This document shows positions 5,886-13,370 of a stretch of 22,485 bases of DNA, piece after piece. The translations under genes and the position numbers were made by a program. Origin of the DNA: Actinomycetes bacterium (lineage in GTDB: Bacteria > Actinomycetota > Acidimicrobiia > Acidimicrobiales > Microtrichaceae). A model generated the notes under the pieces. It saw only the letters and a program-made list of their open reading frames with translations. It ran no database searches and had not been told where the DNA came from. How positions within the stretch are numbered: the stretch's first letter is position 1; each line of letters begins with the position of its first letter. The DNA lies in NCBI GenBank assembly GCA_023437745.1, contig JAEZFI010000232.1, positions 1 through 22,485 of the forward strand, given 5' to 3'.

Positions 5886-8198
5886 ATGACGACGACCGAT
5901 CCCTCCGCGCCCGATGCTCTGTCGAACGGGGTCATCGCGTGGTTCGGGGCCGTGGGCTCGCACGACGTCGCCCAGGTGGGCGGCAAGGCCGCGAACCTCG
6001 GGGAGCTGATGTCGGCGGGGCTCCCCGTCCCCGACGGCTTCGCGATCGGCGCCGCCGGCTACCTCCGCAGCATGGAGGCTGCGGGCAGCCGAGATCGCGT
6101 GCGTGACGCCTTCGAGCGTGCCCGGCAGTCGGCGTCCGACCAGCAGGCGCTGGCCTCGGCCGCCGCCGACCTCCGCCAGATGGTCACCTCCGCCGGCATC
6201 TCCGACGACGTCCGCGCCGCGGTGCTGGACGCCTACCACCGGCTCGGCGACCGGGTCCCGGTGGCCGTCCGCTCGTCGGCCACGGCCGAGGACAGCGCCG
6301 GCGCCTCGTTCGCCGGCATGCACGAGTCGATCGCCAACGTGATCGGCGACGACGCGGTGCTCGATGCAGTGCTCCGATGCTGGTCCTCGCTGTACGGCGA
6401 CCGCGCGATCGCCTACCGGGCGAGCCGCGACATGGACGAGGAGCCGGTGATCGCCGTCGTCGTGCAGGTCCTCGTCCCGTCCGACAGCGCCGGAGTCCTC
6501 TTCACGGCCGACCCCTCCACCGGGGGCACCGACGTCCTCGTCGTGGAGGCGGCGTACGGCCTCGGCGAAGCGGTGGTGAGCGGTCTGGTCGAGCCGGACA
6601 CGTCGATCGTGTCGAAGGACGGACCGACGATCATCTCGACACGGGTCGGGCACAAGTCGCAGAAGCTGGTGAGCGGGCCCGGCGGGACGGTGGAGTCGGT
6701 GACGTTGCCGGAGGCCGAGGCAGCTGCCCGGGTGCTGAGCGACGACCAGGTCCTGGAGCTGGCGCGACTCGGCCTGCGGGTGGAGGAGCACTACGGCGAG
6801 CCCCAGGACGTCGAGTGGGCGATCCACGACGGCGAGATCCACCTGGTCCAGGCCCGCCCGATCACCACGCTGGGGCAGGCACGTGCCGGCGAGGTGCTGC
6901 TCCACGGACTCGCCGCGTCGAACGGCACGGCCTCGGGTGCCGCCCGCATCCTGAGGAGCCCGCAGGAGGGCCGGTTGCTGCGCGACGGCGAGGTGCTCGT
7001 CGCCCCCACCACCAACCCCGACTGGGTCCCCACGATCCGACGGGCCGCCGGGCTCGTGACCGACAGCGGCGGGATGACGTGCCACGCAGCGATCGTCGCC
7101 CGCGAGCTGGGGGTGCCGTGCGTGGTCGGCACCCACGACGCGACGACCACCCTCCACGACGGGGACCTCGTCACCGTGGACGGGCGGCGCGGGGTCGTCG
7201 TCGCCGGGGCCGCGTCACCGGACGCCTCGGCCGCGCCCGCCGGCGCCGTCCCCGCCGCTGCTGCCGGACCGGCGACCGGTCCCGTCGCCGAGTCGCTCGC
7301 CACCCGCATCTACGTGAACCTCGCCATCGCGGCGGGGGCGGAGCACGTCGCATCGCTGCCGGTAGACGGCGTCGGATTGCTCCGCGCCGAGTTCATGGTC
7401 ACCGATGCCCTCGGAGGGGTGCACCCACAGGCGATGCTCGCCCGCGGCAAGCGCCAGGAGTTCCTCGACCGGATGGCGACGGCGCTGCTCACCGTCACCC
7501 GTGCCTTCGGGAACCGACCCGTCGTGTACCGGACGATCGACTTCCGGACCAACGAGTTCCGCGGCCTCGACGGGGGCGAGGAGTTCGAGCCCGTCGAATC
7601 GAACCCGATGATCGGCTACCGGGGCTGCTACCGCTACATCAAGGAGCCGGAGCTCTTCGCGCTCGAGCTGGAGCTGCTCGCCCGGGTCCGCGAGGAGACC
7701 CCGAACCTCCACGTGATGATCCCGTTCGTGAGGACGGCGTGGGAGCTCGAGGCGTGCCTGGAGGCGATCGACGCGAGCCCCCTCGGTCGGCAGCGGGGAC
7801 TCCACCGCTGGGTGATGGCCGAGGTCCCGTCGGTCGTCTACCGGATCCCCGAGTACGCGGCGATGGGCATCGACGGCGTCTCGATCGGCTCGAACGACCT
7901 CACCCAGCTGATGCTCGGGGTCGACCGGGACTCCGACACGTGCGCCGAGCTGTTCGACGAGTCCGACGCCGCGGTCCTGGACGCGATCTCCCGGATCATC
8001 GCCGCCTGCCGTGCCGCCGGCATCACCTCGTCGCTGTGCGGCCAGGCCCCTTCGAACCGGCCGGAGTTCGCCGAGCACCTGGTCCGGATGGGGATCGACT
8101 CGATCTCGGTGAACCCGGACGCCGTGGAGGCGGCCCGGCGCTCCATCGGCCGGGCGGAGCGGCGCCTGCTCGTCGACGCGGCGCTGGGTCGCGCATGA
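5886..8198 (+). CDS. ppsA: Phosphoenolpyruvate synthase (pyruvate, water dikinase)
   Basis: Cytosolic enzyme converting pyruvate + ATP + water to phosphoenolpyruvate + AMP + phosphate, the first gluconeogenic step from pyruvate. At 770 aa it is full length. The N-terminal nucleotide-binding domain starts with [11 protein letters not shown] (31-41) and includes the [19 protein letters not shown] block (127-144) and the closing VQARPITT (321-328). The swivelling phosphohistidine domain has GGMTCHAAI with catalytic His400. A short Ala/Pro-rich linker (441-468) leads to the PEP-binding TIM barrel, with [28 protein letters not shown]-like [19 protein letters not shown] and the catalytic-cysteine motif LCGQAPS (Cys718). 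These are the PpsA versions of the motifs rather than those of PPDK or phosphotransferase enzyme I. The stop overlaps the next gene's ATG (ATGA). Together with the upstream lipid genes this suggests growth on fatty or organic acids, which is inference. Confidence 0.95.
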   Translation: MTTTDPSAPDALSNGVIAWFGAVGSHDVAQVGGKAANLGELMSAGLPVPDGFAIGAAGYLRSMEAAGSRDRVRDAFERARQSASDQQALASAAADLRQMVTSAGISDDVRAAVLDAYHRLGDRVPVAVRSSATAEDSAGASFAGMHESIANVIGDDAVLDAVLRCWSSLYGDRAIAYRASRDMDEEPVIAVVVQVLVPSDSAGVLFTADPSTGGTDVLVVEAAYGLGEAVVSGLVEPDTSIVSKDGPTIISTRVGHKSQKLVSGPGGTVESVTLPEAEAAARVLSDDQVLELARLGLRVEEHYGEPQDVEWAIHDGEIHLVQARPITTLGQARAGEVLLHGLAASNGTASGAARILRSPQEGRLLRDGEVLVAPTTNPDWVPTIRRAAGLVTDSGGMTCHAAIVARELGVPCVVGTHDATTTLHDGDLVTVDGRRGVVVAGAASPDASAAPAGAVPAAAAGPATGPVAESLATRIYVNLAIAAGAEHVASLPVDGVGLLRAEFMVTDALGGVHPQAMLARGKRQEFLDRMATALLTVTRAFGNRPVVYRTIDFRTNEFRGLDGGEEFEPVESNPMIGYRGCYRYIKEPELFALELELLARVREETPNLHVMIPFVRTAWELEACLEAIDASPLGRQRGLHRWVMAEVPSVVYRIPEYAAMGIDGVSIGSNDLTQLMLGVDRDSDTCAELFDESDAAVLDAISRIIAACRAAGITSSLCGQAPSNRPEFAEHLVRMGIDSISVNPDAVEAARRSIGRAERRLLVDAALGRA

Positions 8199-8854
8199 AG
8201 CGCGCCGTCGCCGCGTCGGGCCTCGCCGTGCTCGTCCCGCTGGGGTGGGTCGCTGCCCACCGGCGGTGGCGCAACTGGGGCGCAACGGCCGACGAGATCG
8301 CGAGCACGCTGCCCGGCGCCGAGCTCGTCGCTCCCCCGTCATCGAGCACGACCCGGGCGGTCACGGTGGCGGCACCGGCGTCCGCGGTGTGGCCGTGGCT
8401 CGTGCAGATGGGCCAGGGCCGTGCGGGCATGTACAGCTACGACCTGCTGGAGAACCTCCTCGGCCTCGACATCCACAGCAGCTGGTCGATCGTCGACGAG
8501 TGGCAGCACCTCGAGGTGGGCGATCGGATCCGACTCGTGCCGCCGGGCTGGGCGGGGTTGAAGGACGGCTACTCCCTCCCCGTCGCCCGCATCGACGAGG
8601 GCCGATCCCTCGTCCTGCGCGAGGACCCCGCAGAAGGCCCGTGGGACGCCGTGTGGTCCTTCCACCTCGTTCCCGTTGGCCCCGATCGCTGCCGCCTGAT
8701 CTCCCGCGGCACCGCGCAGGACCGTGGCCCGGGGGCCCGGATCGCCGACGAGTTGATGGACCCGGTGACGCTGGTGATGACCCGCAAGATGCTCCTCGGC
8801 ATCCAGCAGCGGGCCGAGGAGCACTGGCGGACGACGCGGCGCCTCCCCGCGTGA
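8195..8854 (+). CDS. SRPBCC-superfamily protein with N-terminal membrane segment
   Basis: Protein of 219 aa. A short hydrophobic stretch (residues 4-21) followed by Arg/His-rich residues suggests a membrane anchor or uncleaved signal, and the rest is a START/SRPBCC-like fold that typically cradles a hydrophobic ligand. The diagnostic block is [21 protein letters not shown] (about 54-74), as in 'polyketide cyclase/dehydrase' annotations; LEVGDRIRL follows. The ATG overlaps the ppsA stop (ATGA) and the stop overlaps the permease GTG (GTGA), so it is translated within a ppsA-SRPBCC-permease unit. A clear paralogue lies at 12733-13362, sharing the ATAxE-x-Pro-Gly N-terminal block, WPWL(V/I)Q and the C-terminal VMxRxM helix. 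The ligand and function are unknown. Confidence 0.8.
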   Translation: MKRAVAASGLAVLVPLGWVAAHRRWRNWGATADEIASTLPGAELVAPPSSSTTRAVTVAAPASAVWPWLVQMGQGRAGMYSYDLLENLLGLDIHSSWSIVDEWQHLEVGDRIRLVPPGWAGLKDGYSLPVARIDEGRSLVLREDPAEGPWDAVWSFHLVPVGPDRCRLISRGTAQDRGPGARIADELMDPVTLVMTRKMLLGIQQRAEEHWRTTRRLPA

Positions 8855-10299
8855 GCGAGGACGACTCGAGCCTGCGACGCGTCCTCGGCCTCACCCAGGT
8901 GACCGCCAGCGGCGTCGGCATCATCATCGGGGCGGGCATCTACGTGCTGCTGGCGCCGGCGACCGCCCACGCCGGCGGTCTCGTGTGGCTGTCGTTCCTG
9001 CTGGCAGCCGCGCTCTGCGGGCTCACGGGCATGGCCTACGCGGAGCTCGCCTCGATGTTCCCCCGCGCGGGGGCCGAGTACGAGTACACCCGGCAGGTCG
9101 CCCCGGAGCCGGTGGCATTCGTCGTCGGGTGGGTGATGGCGGTCGGCCTGGTGATCGCAGCCGCCACGATCTCGCTCGGCTTCGGGCGGTACCTGCAGAC
9201 GTTCGTCGACGTCGACGAGCGCTTCGGCGCGTGGGGCCTGCTCGTGCTGGTCACGCTGGTCGGGTGGACGGGCATCCGCCGCGCCTCGTGGCTGGTCCTC
9301 GCGCTGACCGCCGTGCAGATGGGAGGCCTGCTGGTGGTCATCGCCATCGGCGTCGACCACATCGGCCAGGTGGACCTGCTGTCCGGGAACGGGGTCGGCG
9401 GGGTGGCCAGCGGCGCGGCGCTGGTCTTCTTCGCCTTCATCGGCTTCGACGAGGTGATCACGCTCTCCGAGGAGACGGTGGACCCGACGCGCACGATCCC
9501 TCGAGCCCTCGTCCTCGCCCTCGGGCTGTCCGCGTTGCTCTACGCCGGGACGGCGATCGCCGCGGTGAGCGTCCTGTCGGTCGACCCGCTGGCGTCGTCC
9601 TCGCGACCGCTCACGGACGTGGTGGCCCACGCGATGGGTGGGTCCGCCGAGCGGAGCATGGCCGTGGTCGCGCTGCTCACGACCACGAACACCACGCTGC
9701 TCGCCGTGACGGCGGCGTCACGGATCCTCTACGGGATGGCCGAGTCACGCAGCCTGCCCGCCGTCATGGCCCGCCTCAACCGTCGGCGGGCACCGGGGGT
9801 CTCGATCGTCATGGTCGTGCTGGTCGCCGCTGGGTTCGTGGCGATCGGCGACCTCGGTCTGGTGGCAGGCGCGACCGACGTGGCGGTCTACGTCGTGTTC
9901 CTCGCGGTGAACGCCGTCGTCGTGATCCTGCGGATCCGCCGGCCGGAAGCGCCGCGACCCTTCCGGATACCGGGCGCGGTCGGACGCGTCCCGATCGTGC
10001 CGTTGCTCGGCATCGTCGCGACGCTCGTGATGATGCCGCGCCTCGACCTGGGGTCGCTCCTCCTGGGCGCAGCGCTCGTGGCCGCCGGCGCCGTGGTGGC
10101 CGTCGTCCGCCCGTCAGCCCGCGAGGTCGCGCCGGTCGAGGCTCCAGACCGCGACGACCACGAGGGCGGCCGCAGCGCCGAGGAGCACGCCGAGGTCGCT
10201 CAGGTCGATCCCGTCCACGACGGGTCGGCCGCCGACCGCGTAGTGGAACGGCGAGAGCCATCGGAACCGGGCGATCCCGTCCGAGATCGGGGCGAGTGA
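8851..10299 (+). CDS. APC-family amino acid/amine permease with antisense-overlapping tail
   Basis: Inner-membrane secondary transporter, 482 aa. The N-terminus LTQVTASGVGIIIGAGIYVLLAP (about 14-36) carries the APC-family TM1 unwound motif GxGIIxGxGI. FAFIGFDEVITLSEE (about 196-210) is the family's TM6 plus following loop, and NTTLLAVTAASRILYGMA (about 280-297) is TM8. I count about 12 hydrophobic segments ending near residue 418. GTG 8851 overlaps the SRPBCC stop (GTGA). From about residue 421 the protein becomes a hydrophilic, charged tail of about 62 residues (rich in Asp, Glu, Arg), encoded entirely on the strand opposite the 3' end of the convergent ABC permease gene. The tail therefore probably arose by read-through past a lost stop and may be dispensable. 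The substrate is not determinable; cationic amino acids or amines are typical of the subgroup. Confidence 0.9.
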   Translation: MSEDDSSLRRVLGLTQVTASGVGIIIGAGIYVLLAPATAHAGGLVWLSFLLAAALCGLTGMAYAELASMFPRAGAEYEYTRQVAPEPVAFVVGWVMAVGLVIAAATISLGFGRYLQTFVDVDERFGAWGLLVLVTLVGWTGIRRASWLVLALTAVQMGGLLVVIAIGVDHIGQVDLLSGNGVGGVASGAALVFFAFIGFDEVITLSEETVDPTRTIPRALVLALGLSALLYAGTAIAAVSVLSVDPLASSSRPLTDVVAHAMGGSAERSMAVVALLTTTNTTLLAVTAASRILYGMAESRSLPAVMARLNRRRAPGVSIVMVVLVAAGFVAIGDLGLVAGATDVAVYVVFLAVNAVVVILRIRRPEAPRPFRIPGAVGRVPIVPLLGIVATLVMMPRLDLGSLLLGAALVAAGAVVAVVRPSAREVAPVEAPDRDDHEGGRSAEEHAEVAQVDPVHDGSAADRVVERREPSEPGDPVRDRGE

Positions 10300-10920
10300 C
10301 TCCATCAGGAAGGCCAGGGCCACGGCGCCACCGGCGAAGCCTGCGCTCGCGCCCCGGCGGCCGGTCGCCGCGCCGGCCGCGAGCCCGAGCGCGCCCATCA
10401 CCCACGAGAGCGCGATCGACATCACGACCGCACCGCCCAACCGAGCGGCACCGACGTCCAGACCGACCGCCCAGCCCACCCCGACCAACGCCAGCCACGC
10501 GGCGAGACCGAGCCCTGTGGTGATCACGCCGACCGCCAGCGCCCGCTCGAGCACCAGGCGCCCCCGGCGGACCGGCTGCGCCAGCACGAGGTCCAGGACG
10601 TGACGCTCCTCCTCCCCGGCGACGGCGTCGGTGGCCAGGGCGATGGCCTCGATGACGAAGAGGAGCGGCAGCATGAGGCTGAACAGCTCGGCGTGGAGGT
10701 AGCCGGCGCCGGACGCGAGGTCGCCACCGCCGGCCAGACCGAACATCGCCTTGAGCGCCTCGGGGTAGCTCTCGAGGAGCTCGGCGTAGCCACCCGACCC
10801 GCTGATCGACGGGTACGCCCACACGATGACGGCGACGAGCACGGCGATGCCCGCCGCCCAGCCGACGAAGCCCCGGCGGTGGTCACGGGCCAGCCGGCGG
10901 GCCAGGATCAGCCGGTTCAC
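10114..10920 (-). CDS. ABC-2-type exporter permease
   Basis: Integral membrane subunit (268 aa) of an ABC exporter, with about six membrane segments. The first follows RRLARDHRRGFVGWAAG. The cytosolic loop AGEEERHVLDLVLAQPVRRGRLVLERA is a hallmark of ABC-2 drug/antibiotic exporters. The frame is open upstream to 11034, but GTG 10920 is chosen because it overlaps the ATPase stop by four bases (GTGA on the minus strand) and starts at MNRLILARRLARD, a typical N-terminus. Its last 186 bp are overlapped head-on by the + strand APC permease gene. Because the sequence continues sensibly to its end (WSLDRRDLAG), this gene is more likely the original occupant of the overlap. The substrate is unknown; the pair resembles antibiotic-resistance or lipid exporters. 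Confidence 0.88.
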   Translation of the reverse strand: MNRLILARRLARDHRRGFVGWAAGIAVLVAVIVWAYPSISGSGGYAELLESYPEALKAMFGLAGGGDLASGAGYLHAELFSLMLPLLFVIEAIALATDAVAGEEERHVLDLVLAQPVRRGRLVLERALAVGVITTGLGLAAWLALVGVGWAVGLDVGAARLGGAVVMSIALSWVMGALGLAAGAATGRRGASAGFAGGAVALAFLMESLAPISDGIARFRWLSPFHYAVGGRPVVDGIDLSDLGVLLGAAAALVVVAVWSLDRRDLAG

Positions 10921-11807
10921 CTCACCAGCTCCATGAACAGGTCCTCCAGGTCGGGCTCGCGGCTGGTGATCGATTCGACCGTGTGACGCGCCGCGGCCTT
11001 GAGCAACGCGTCGACCGAGCCGGACACGCGGCACCGCACCACCGTGCCTGCGGCTTCGACCTCGAGGTCGGACACTCCGGGGATCGCCGACAGCTCGGCG
11101 ATCGGGACGGGCACCGAGAACCGCAGCTCGATGGTGCGGCTGATCCGGTCGGCGAGCACCCCGACGCCGACGACGTCCACCACCCGGCCGGCGCGGAGGA
11201 TCGCCGCCCGATGGGCCATCCGCTGCACCTCCGCCAGGACGTGCGACGACAGGAGGACCGTCGAGCCCTCGGCCACGGCTTCGTCGACCAGGGCGTGGAA
11301 CGTCTGCTGCACGACCGGGTCGAGGCCACTGGTCGGCTCGTCGAGCACCATCACCTCGGGTCGACCCATGAAGGCGGCGAGCAGCCCCACCTTCTGCCGG
11401 TTCCCCTTCGACAGCTCACCGACGCGCCGACCGAGGTCGACGTCCAGATCCTTGGACAGGCGATCGACGACCGCCGGATCCTTGTCCCCACGCAGCGCGG
11501 CCAGGTGGTCGAGCACCTCCCGTCCGGTCCAGCGCGGCGGCAGCCGCAGGTCACCCGGCAGGTAGGCGACGCGGCGGCGCACCTCGAGGCTCTGGGTGCG
11601 GCAGCTCCACCCGCACACGGTGGCCGAGCCGCTGGTCGGTCGCAGCAGGTCCAACAGCAGCCGCAGCAGCGTCGTCTTGCCGGCTCCGTTGGGTCCGAGC
11701 AGCGCGAACACCTCACCCGCCGCGACGCCGAGGCTGACGTGGTCGAGCGCGGTCGTGGTCCCGAACCGCTTCGTGAGACCCGAGGTCTGGATCACCGGTG
11801 ACGACAT
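10917..11807 (-). CDS. ABC-2-type exporter ATP-binding protein
   Basis: ATPase subunit of 296 aa. Walker A GPNGAGKTT (38-46), signature LSKGNRQK (132-139, the 'LSKGN' variant common in ABC-2 exporters), Walker B VMVLDEP (152-158), D-loop SGLD and H-loop His189 are intact. The Q-loop position reads YLPGDLRLP, without the usual Gln, which is seen in many exporters of this kind. A C-terminal extension of about 80 residues forms the regulatory domain typical of the drug-exporter branch and ends DLEDLFMELV, the usual terminal helix. ATG 11807 is the only reasonable start; it has no Shine-Dalgarno site but TCATCT lies six bases upstream, suggesting a leaderless message. It is coupled to the permease by GTGA, and the pair is divergent from the gene at 11927. 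Substrate is not assignable. Confidence 0.92.
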   Translation of the reverse strand: MSSPVIQTSGLTKRFGTTTALDHVSLGVAAGEVFALLGPNGAGKTTLLRLLLDLLRPTSGSATVCGWSCRTQSLEVRRRVAYLPGDLRLPPRWTGREVLDHLAALRGDKDPAVVDRLSKDLDVDLGRRVGELSKGNRQKVGLLAAFMGRPEVMVLDEPTSGLDPVVQQTFHALVDEAVAEGSTVLLSSHVLAEVQRMAHRAAILRAGRVVDVVGVGVLADRISRTIELRFSVPVPIAELSAIPGVSDLEVEAAGTVVRCRVSGSVDALLKAAARHTVESITSREPDLEDLFMELVR

Positions 11808-11813
11808 CGGGCC

Positions 11814-11819
11814 AGATGA
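11814..11819 (-). promoter_or_regulatory. Candidate -10 hexamer of the ABC exporter operon
   Basis: On the minus strand TCATCT ends six bases before ATG 11807. This is the same spacing (T at -7) seen before ppsA and copB. No ribosome-binding site is visible, so a leaderless transcript is the simplest reading. The match to TANNNT is only partial. Confidence 0.3.
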
Positions 11820-11852
11820 TCACCGACCACGGGCCCGGAGGCCAGGGACGTT

Positions 11853-11862
11853 CGTCCGGACG
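11853..11862. promoter_or_regulatory. Palindrome in the divergent intergenic region
   Basis: CGTCCGGACG is a perfect 10-bp palindrome, set inside wider GACGT...ACGTC arms (11847-11864). It lies between the divergent ABC exporter operon and the DUF6544-like gene. It could be an operator, but short GC palindromes are common in this composition. Confidence 0.25.
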
Positions 11863-11900
11863 TCGAGCACGACGGTGGCCGTCCCGGGCAGGATGACGCC

Positions 11901-11930
11901 ATGGGCGTGCGGCGTCGAGGGGTCGGGTGA
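11901..11930 (+). other. Possible 9-codon upstream ORF coupled to the DUF6544-like gene
   Basis: ATG 11901 opens a short frame, MGVRRRGVG, with three consecutive arginines coded by three different codons (CGG, CGT, CGA). Its TGA overlaps the GTG start of the next gene (GTGA). CAGGAT ends six bases before its ATG, matching the leaderless-start spacing seen elsewhere here. It may couple or attenuate translation, or be chance. Confidence 0.3.
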
Positions 11931-12736
11931 GCGGTCTCCGCCGCGCGTTCGTCGACGACGTGGCCGCCGCGGGCCTGCAGTGGTCGGGTCCCGCCGGGGA
12001 CCCCATCACGGCGGAGGAGCTCGACCGACTCCCCGAAGCCGTTCGCCGCTACCTCACGTTCATGGACGTGGTGGCGGGCGGACCGCGGCATCGGTCGTTC
12101 GAGGCACGGTTCACCGGGCGGTTCCGCCGCACACCGCGTGAGCGGTGGATGACCGCAGAGGCGCACCAGTACGACGTCGCATCGGCGGGGCGAGCAGGCC
12201 CCGGTCGCATCTCCACCATGCGCCTCCGCTTCGCCGGGGTCCTGCCGATGATCGGTCACGACAGCTACGTGCGCGGGTCGGGGAGGATGCTCGGCAAGCT
12301 CTTCGACCGGATCACGGTGGCCGACGGCACCGGCGAGGAGTTCGACGTCGGCGAGCTGGTCACGTACCTCAACGATGCGATCCTCCTGGCGCCCTCGATG
12401 CTCCTCGGACCGTCGACCACCTGGCGAGGGCTCGACGACTCCAGCTTCGAGGTGCGGCTCACCGACGCGGGTCGGACCGTCAGCGCGACGGTCACCCTCG
12501 ACGCGCGTGGCGCGCCGATCGACTTCACCACCAACGACCGCTTCGCCTCCCTCCCCGAGGGACCCGTCCGCGCCACCTGGACCACGCCGGTCTCGGCGTG
12601 GGTGGAGGTCGGCGGTCGCATGGTGCCCGGCCCTGCCCGCGCCACATGGCTGCTCGACGACGGTCCCTTCACCTACGTCGAAGGGCGGTTCGTCCCCGAG
12701 AGCATCCGCTTCGACGTGCCCCCGCCCACGGCGTGA
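11927..12736 (+). CDS. DUF6544/DUF6920-like protein
   Basis: Uncharacterised soluble protein, 269 aa, with no signal peptide or membrane segment. The layout matches my memory of the DUF6544 (formerly DUF6920) family: an LPEAVRRYLTFMDV block near residues 35-48, a conserved Arg/Trp segment (FRRTPRERWMTAEAHQYD), a GSGRML(G)K turn, a GELVTYLNDAILLAPSMLL helix (about 142-160) and a FTTNDRF block. GTG 11927 has GAGGGG four bases upstream. It also overlaps the stop of a possible 9-codon upstream frame (11901-11930). The stop overlaps the next gene's GTG, so it is co-translated with an SRPBCC protein. The fold is predicted by others to be beta-rich, but I cannot verify that here. No function is claimed. 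Confidence 0.8.
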   Translation: MSGLRRAFVDDVAAAGLQWSGPAGDPITAEELDRLPEAVRRYLTFMDVVAGGPRHRSFEARFTGRFRRTPRERWMTAEAHQYDVASAGRAGPGRISTMRLRFAGVLPMIGHDSYVRGSGRMLGKLFDRITVADGTGEEFDVGELVTYLNDAILLAPSMLLGPSTTWRGLDDSSFEVRLTDAGRTVSATVTLDARGAPIDFTTNDRFASLPEGPVRATWTTPVSAWVEVGGRMVPGPARATWLLDDGPFTYVEGRFVPESIRFDVPPPTA

Positions 12737-13362
12737 GGAAGGTCGCCCTCGCCTCGACGATCGCCTACGGCGTCGTGCAGTGGCGCGCCCGGACCGCGGG
12801 TGCGACCGCCGCCGAGCGGCGATCGGCGATGCCCGGCGACGACATCGTCGACGGCGCCACGATGACCACGACCCATGCGGCGACGATCGCAGCGCCGCCC
12901 GACGCGATCTGGCCGTGGCTGATCCAGGTCGGATGGCACCGGGGCGGCTGGTACACCGCACGGTGGGTCGACCGCCTGCTCTTCCCGGCCAACTGGCCGT
13001 CCGCCGACCACGTCATCCCCGAGCTGCAGTCGCGGACCGTGGGCGATCTGATCCCCGACGGCCCGCCGGAGAGCGGCTGCTGGTTCACGATCGATCGGTG
13101 CGAGCCCGGTCGGGTGCTCGTGCTGCACTCCACCACGCACCTCCCGCTGGCGTGGCGGCAGCGGTGGGGGGCACGTCTCGACTGGACCTGGGCGTTCATC
13201 CTCGAGGACCTCGGCGACGACCGGAGCCGGTTCGTCTTCAGGGTGCGAGGCCGGGCAGCGCCCTGGTGGGTGACTGCGGCCTACCAGCTGGTGATCGTGC
13301 CCGCCGACCTCGTCATGTCCCGCCAGATGATCCGGGGGCTCTCGACCCGGGCCGCGACGTGA
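12733..13362 (+). CDS. SRPBCC-superfamily protein (paralogue of the 8195-8854 gene)
   Basis: Protein of 209 aa with an SRPBCC/START-like hydrophobic-ligand fold. The recognition block is IAAPPDAIWPWLIQVGWHRGGWYTAR (about 52-77; Trp-rich). It continues with a GDLIPDGP turn, a beta-rich half (WTWAFILEDLGDDRSRFVFRVRGRA) and a C-terminal amphipathic helix VPADLVMSRQMIRGL. A short N-terminal hydrophobic stretch (VALASTIAYGVVQW) may associate it with the membrane. GTG 12733 overlaps the DUF6544-like stop (GTGA), so both are made from one message. It resembles the gene after ppsA throughout, which indicates an old duplication. Its stop is four bases from the convergent hydrolase stop. Function is unknown; proteins of this type are often annotated only as 'SRPBCC family'. 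Confidence 0.8.
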   Translation: MRKVALASTIAYGVVQWRARTAGATAAERRSAMPGDDIVDGATMTTTHAATIAAPPDAIWPWLIQVGWHRGGWYTARWVDRLLFPANWPSADHVIPELQSRTVGDLIPDGPPESGCWFTIDRCEPGRVLVLHSTTHLPLAWRQRWGARLDWTWAFILEDLGDDRSRFVFRVRGRAAPWWVTAAYQLVIVPADLVMSRQMIRGLSTRAAT

Positions 13363-13370
13363 CCGGTCAC
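13359..13370. repeat. Palindrome holding both convergent stop codons
   Basis: GTGACCGGTCAC is a perfect 12-bp palindrome. It contains the + strand TGA (13360-13362) and the - strand TGA (complement of 13367-13369). It is too short and loop-free to be a normal terminator. Confidence 0.5.

Noticed and set aside
3369..7157. A very long open frame (about 1260 codons) on the minus strand
   Set aside because: It lies antisense to WS/DGAT, the histidine kinase and ppsA, which all have complete motifs. Its composition is Arg/Gly/Val/His-rich with no domain. Long antisense frames are expected at this GC content.
6377..8194. Upstream extension of the 8195 SRPBCC gene in the same frame
   Set aside because: The frame is open far into ppsA but encodes Arg/Gly-rich filler. 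The ATGA overlap at 8195 and the hydrophobic N-terminus give the real start.
10524..11329. Short overlapping minus-strand frames within the ABC genes
   Set aside because: They are alternative frames of the ABC permease and ATPase, Ser/Arg/Thr-rich and without domains.
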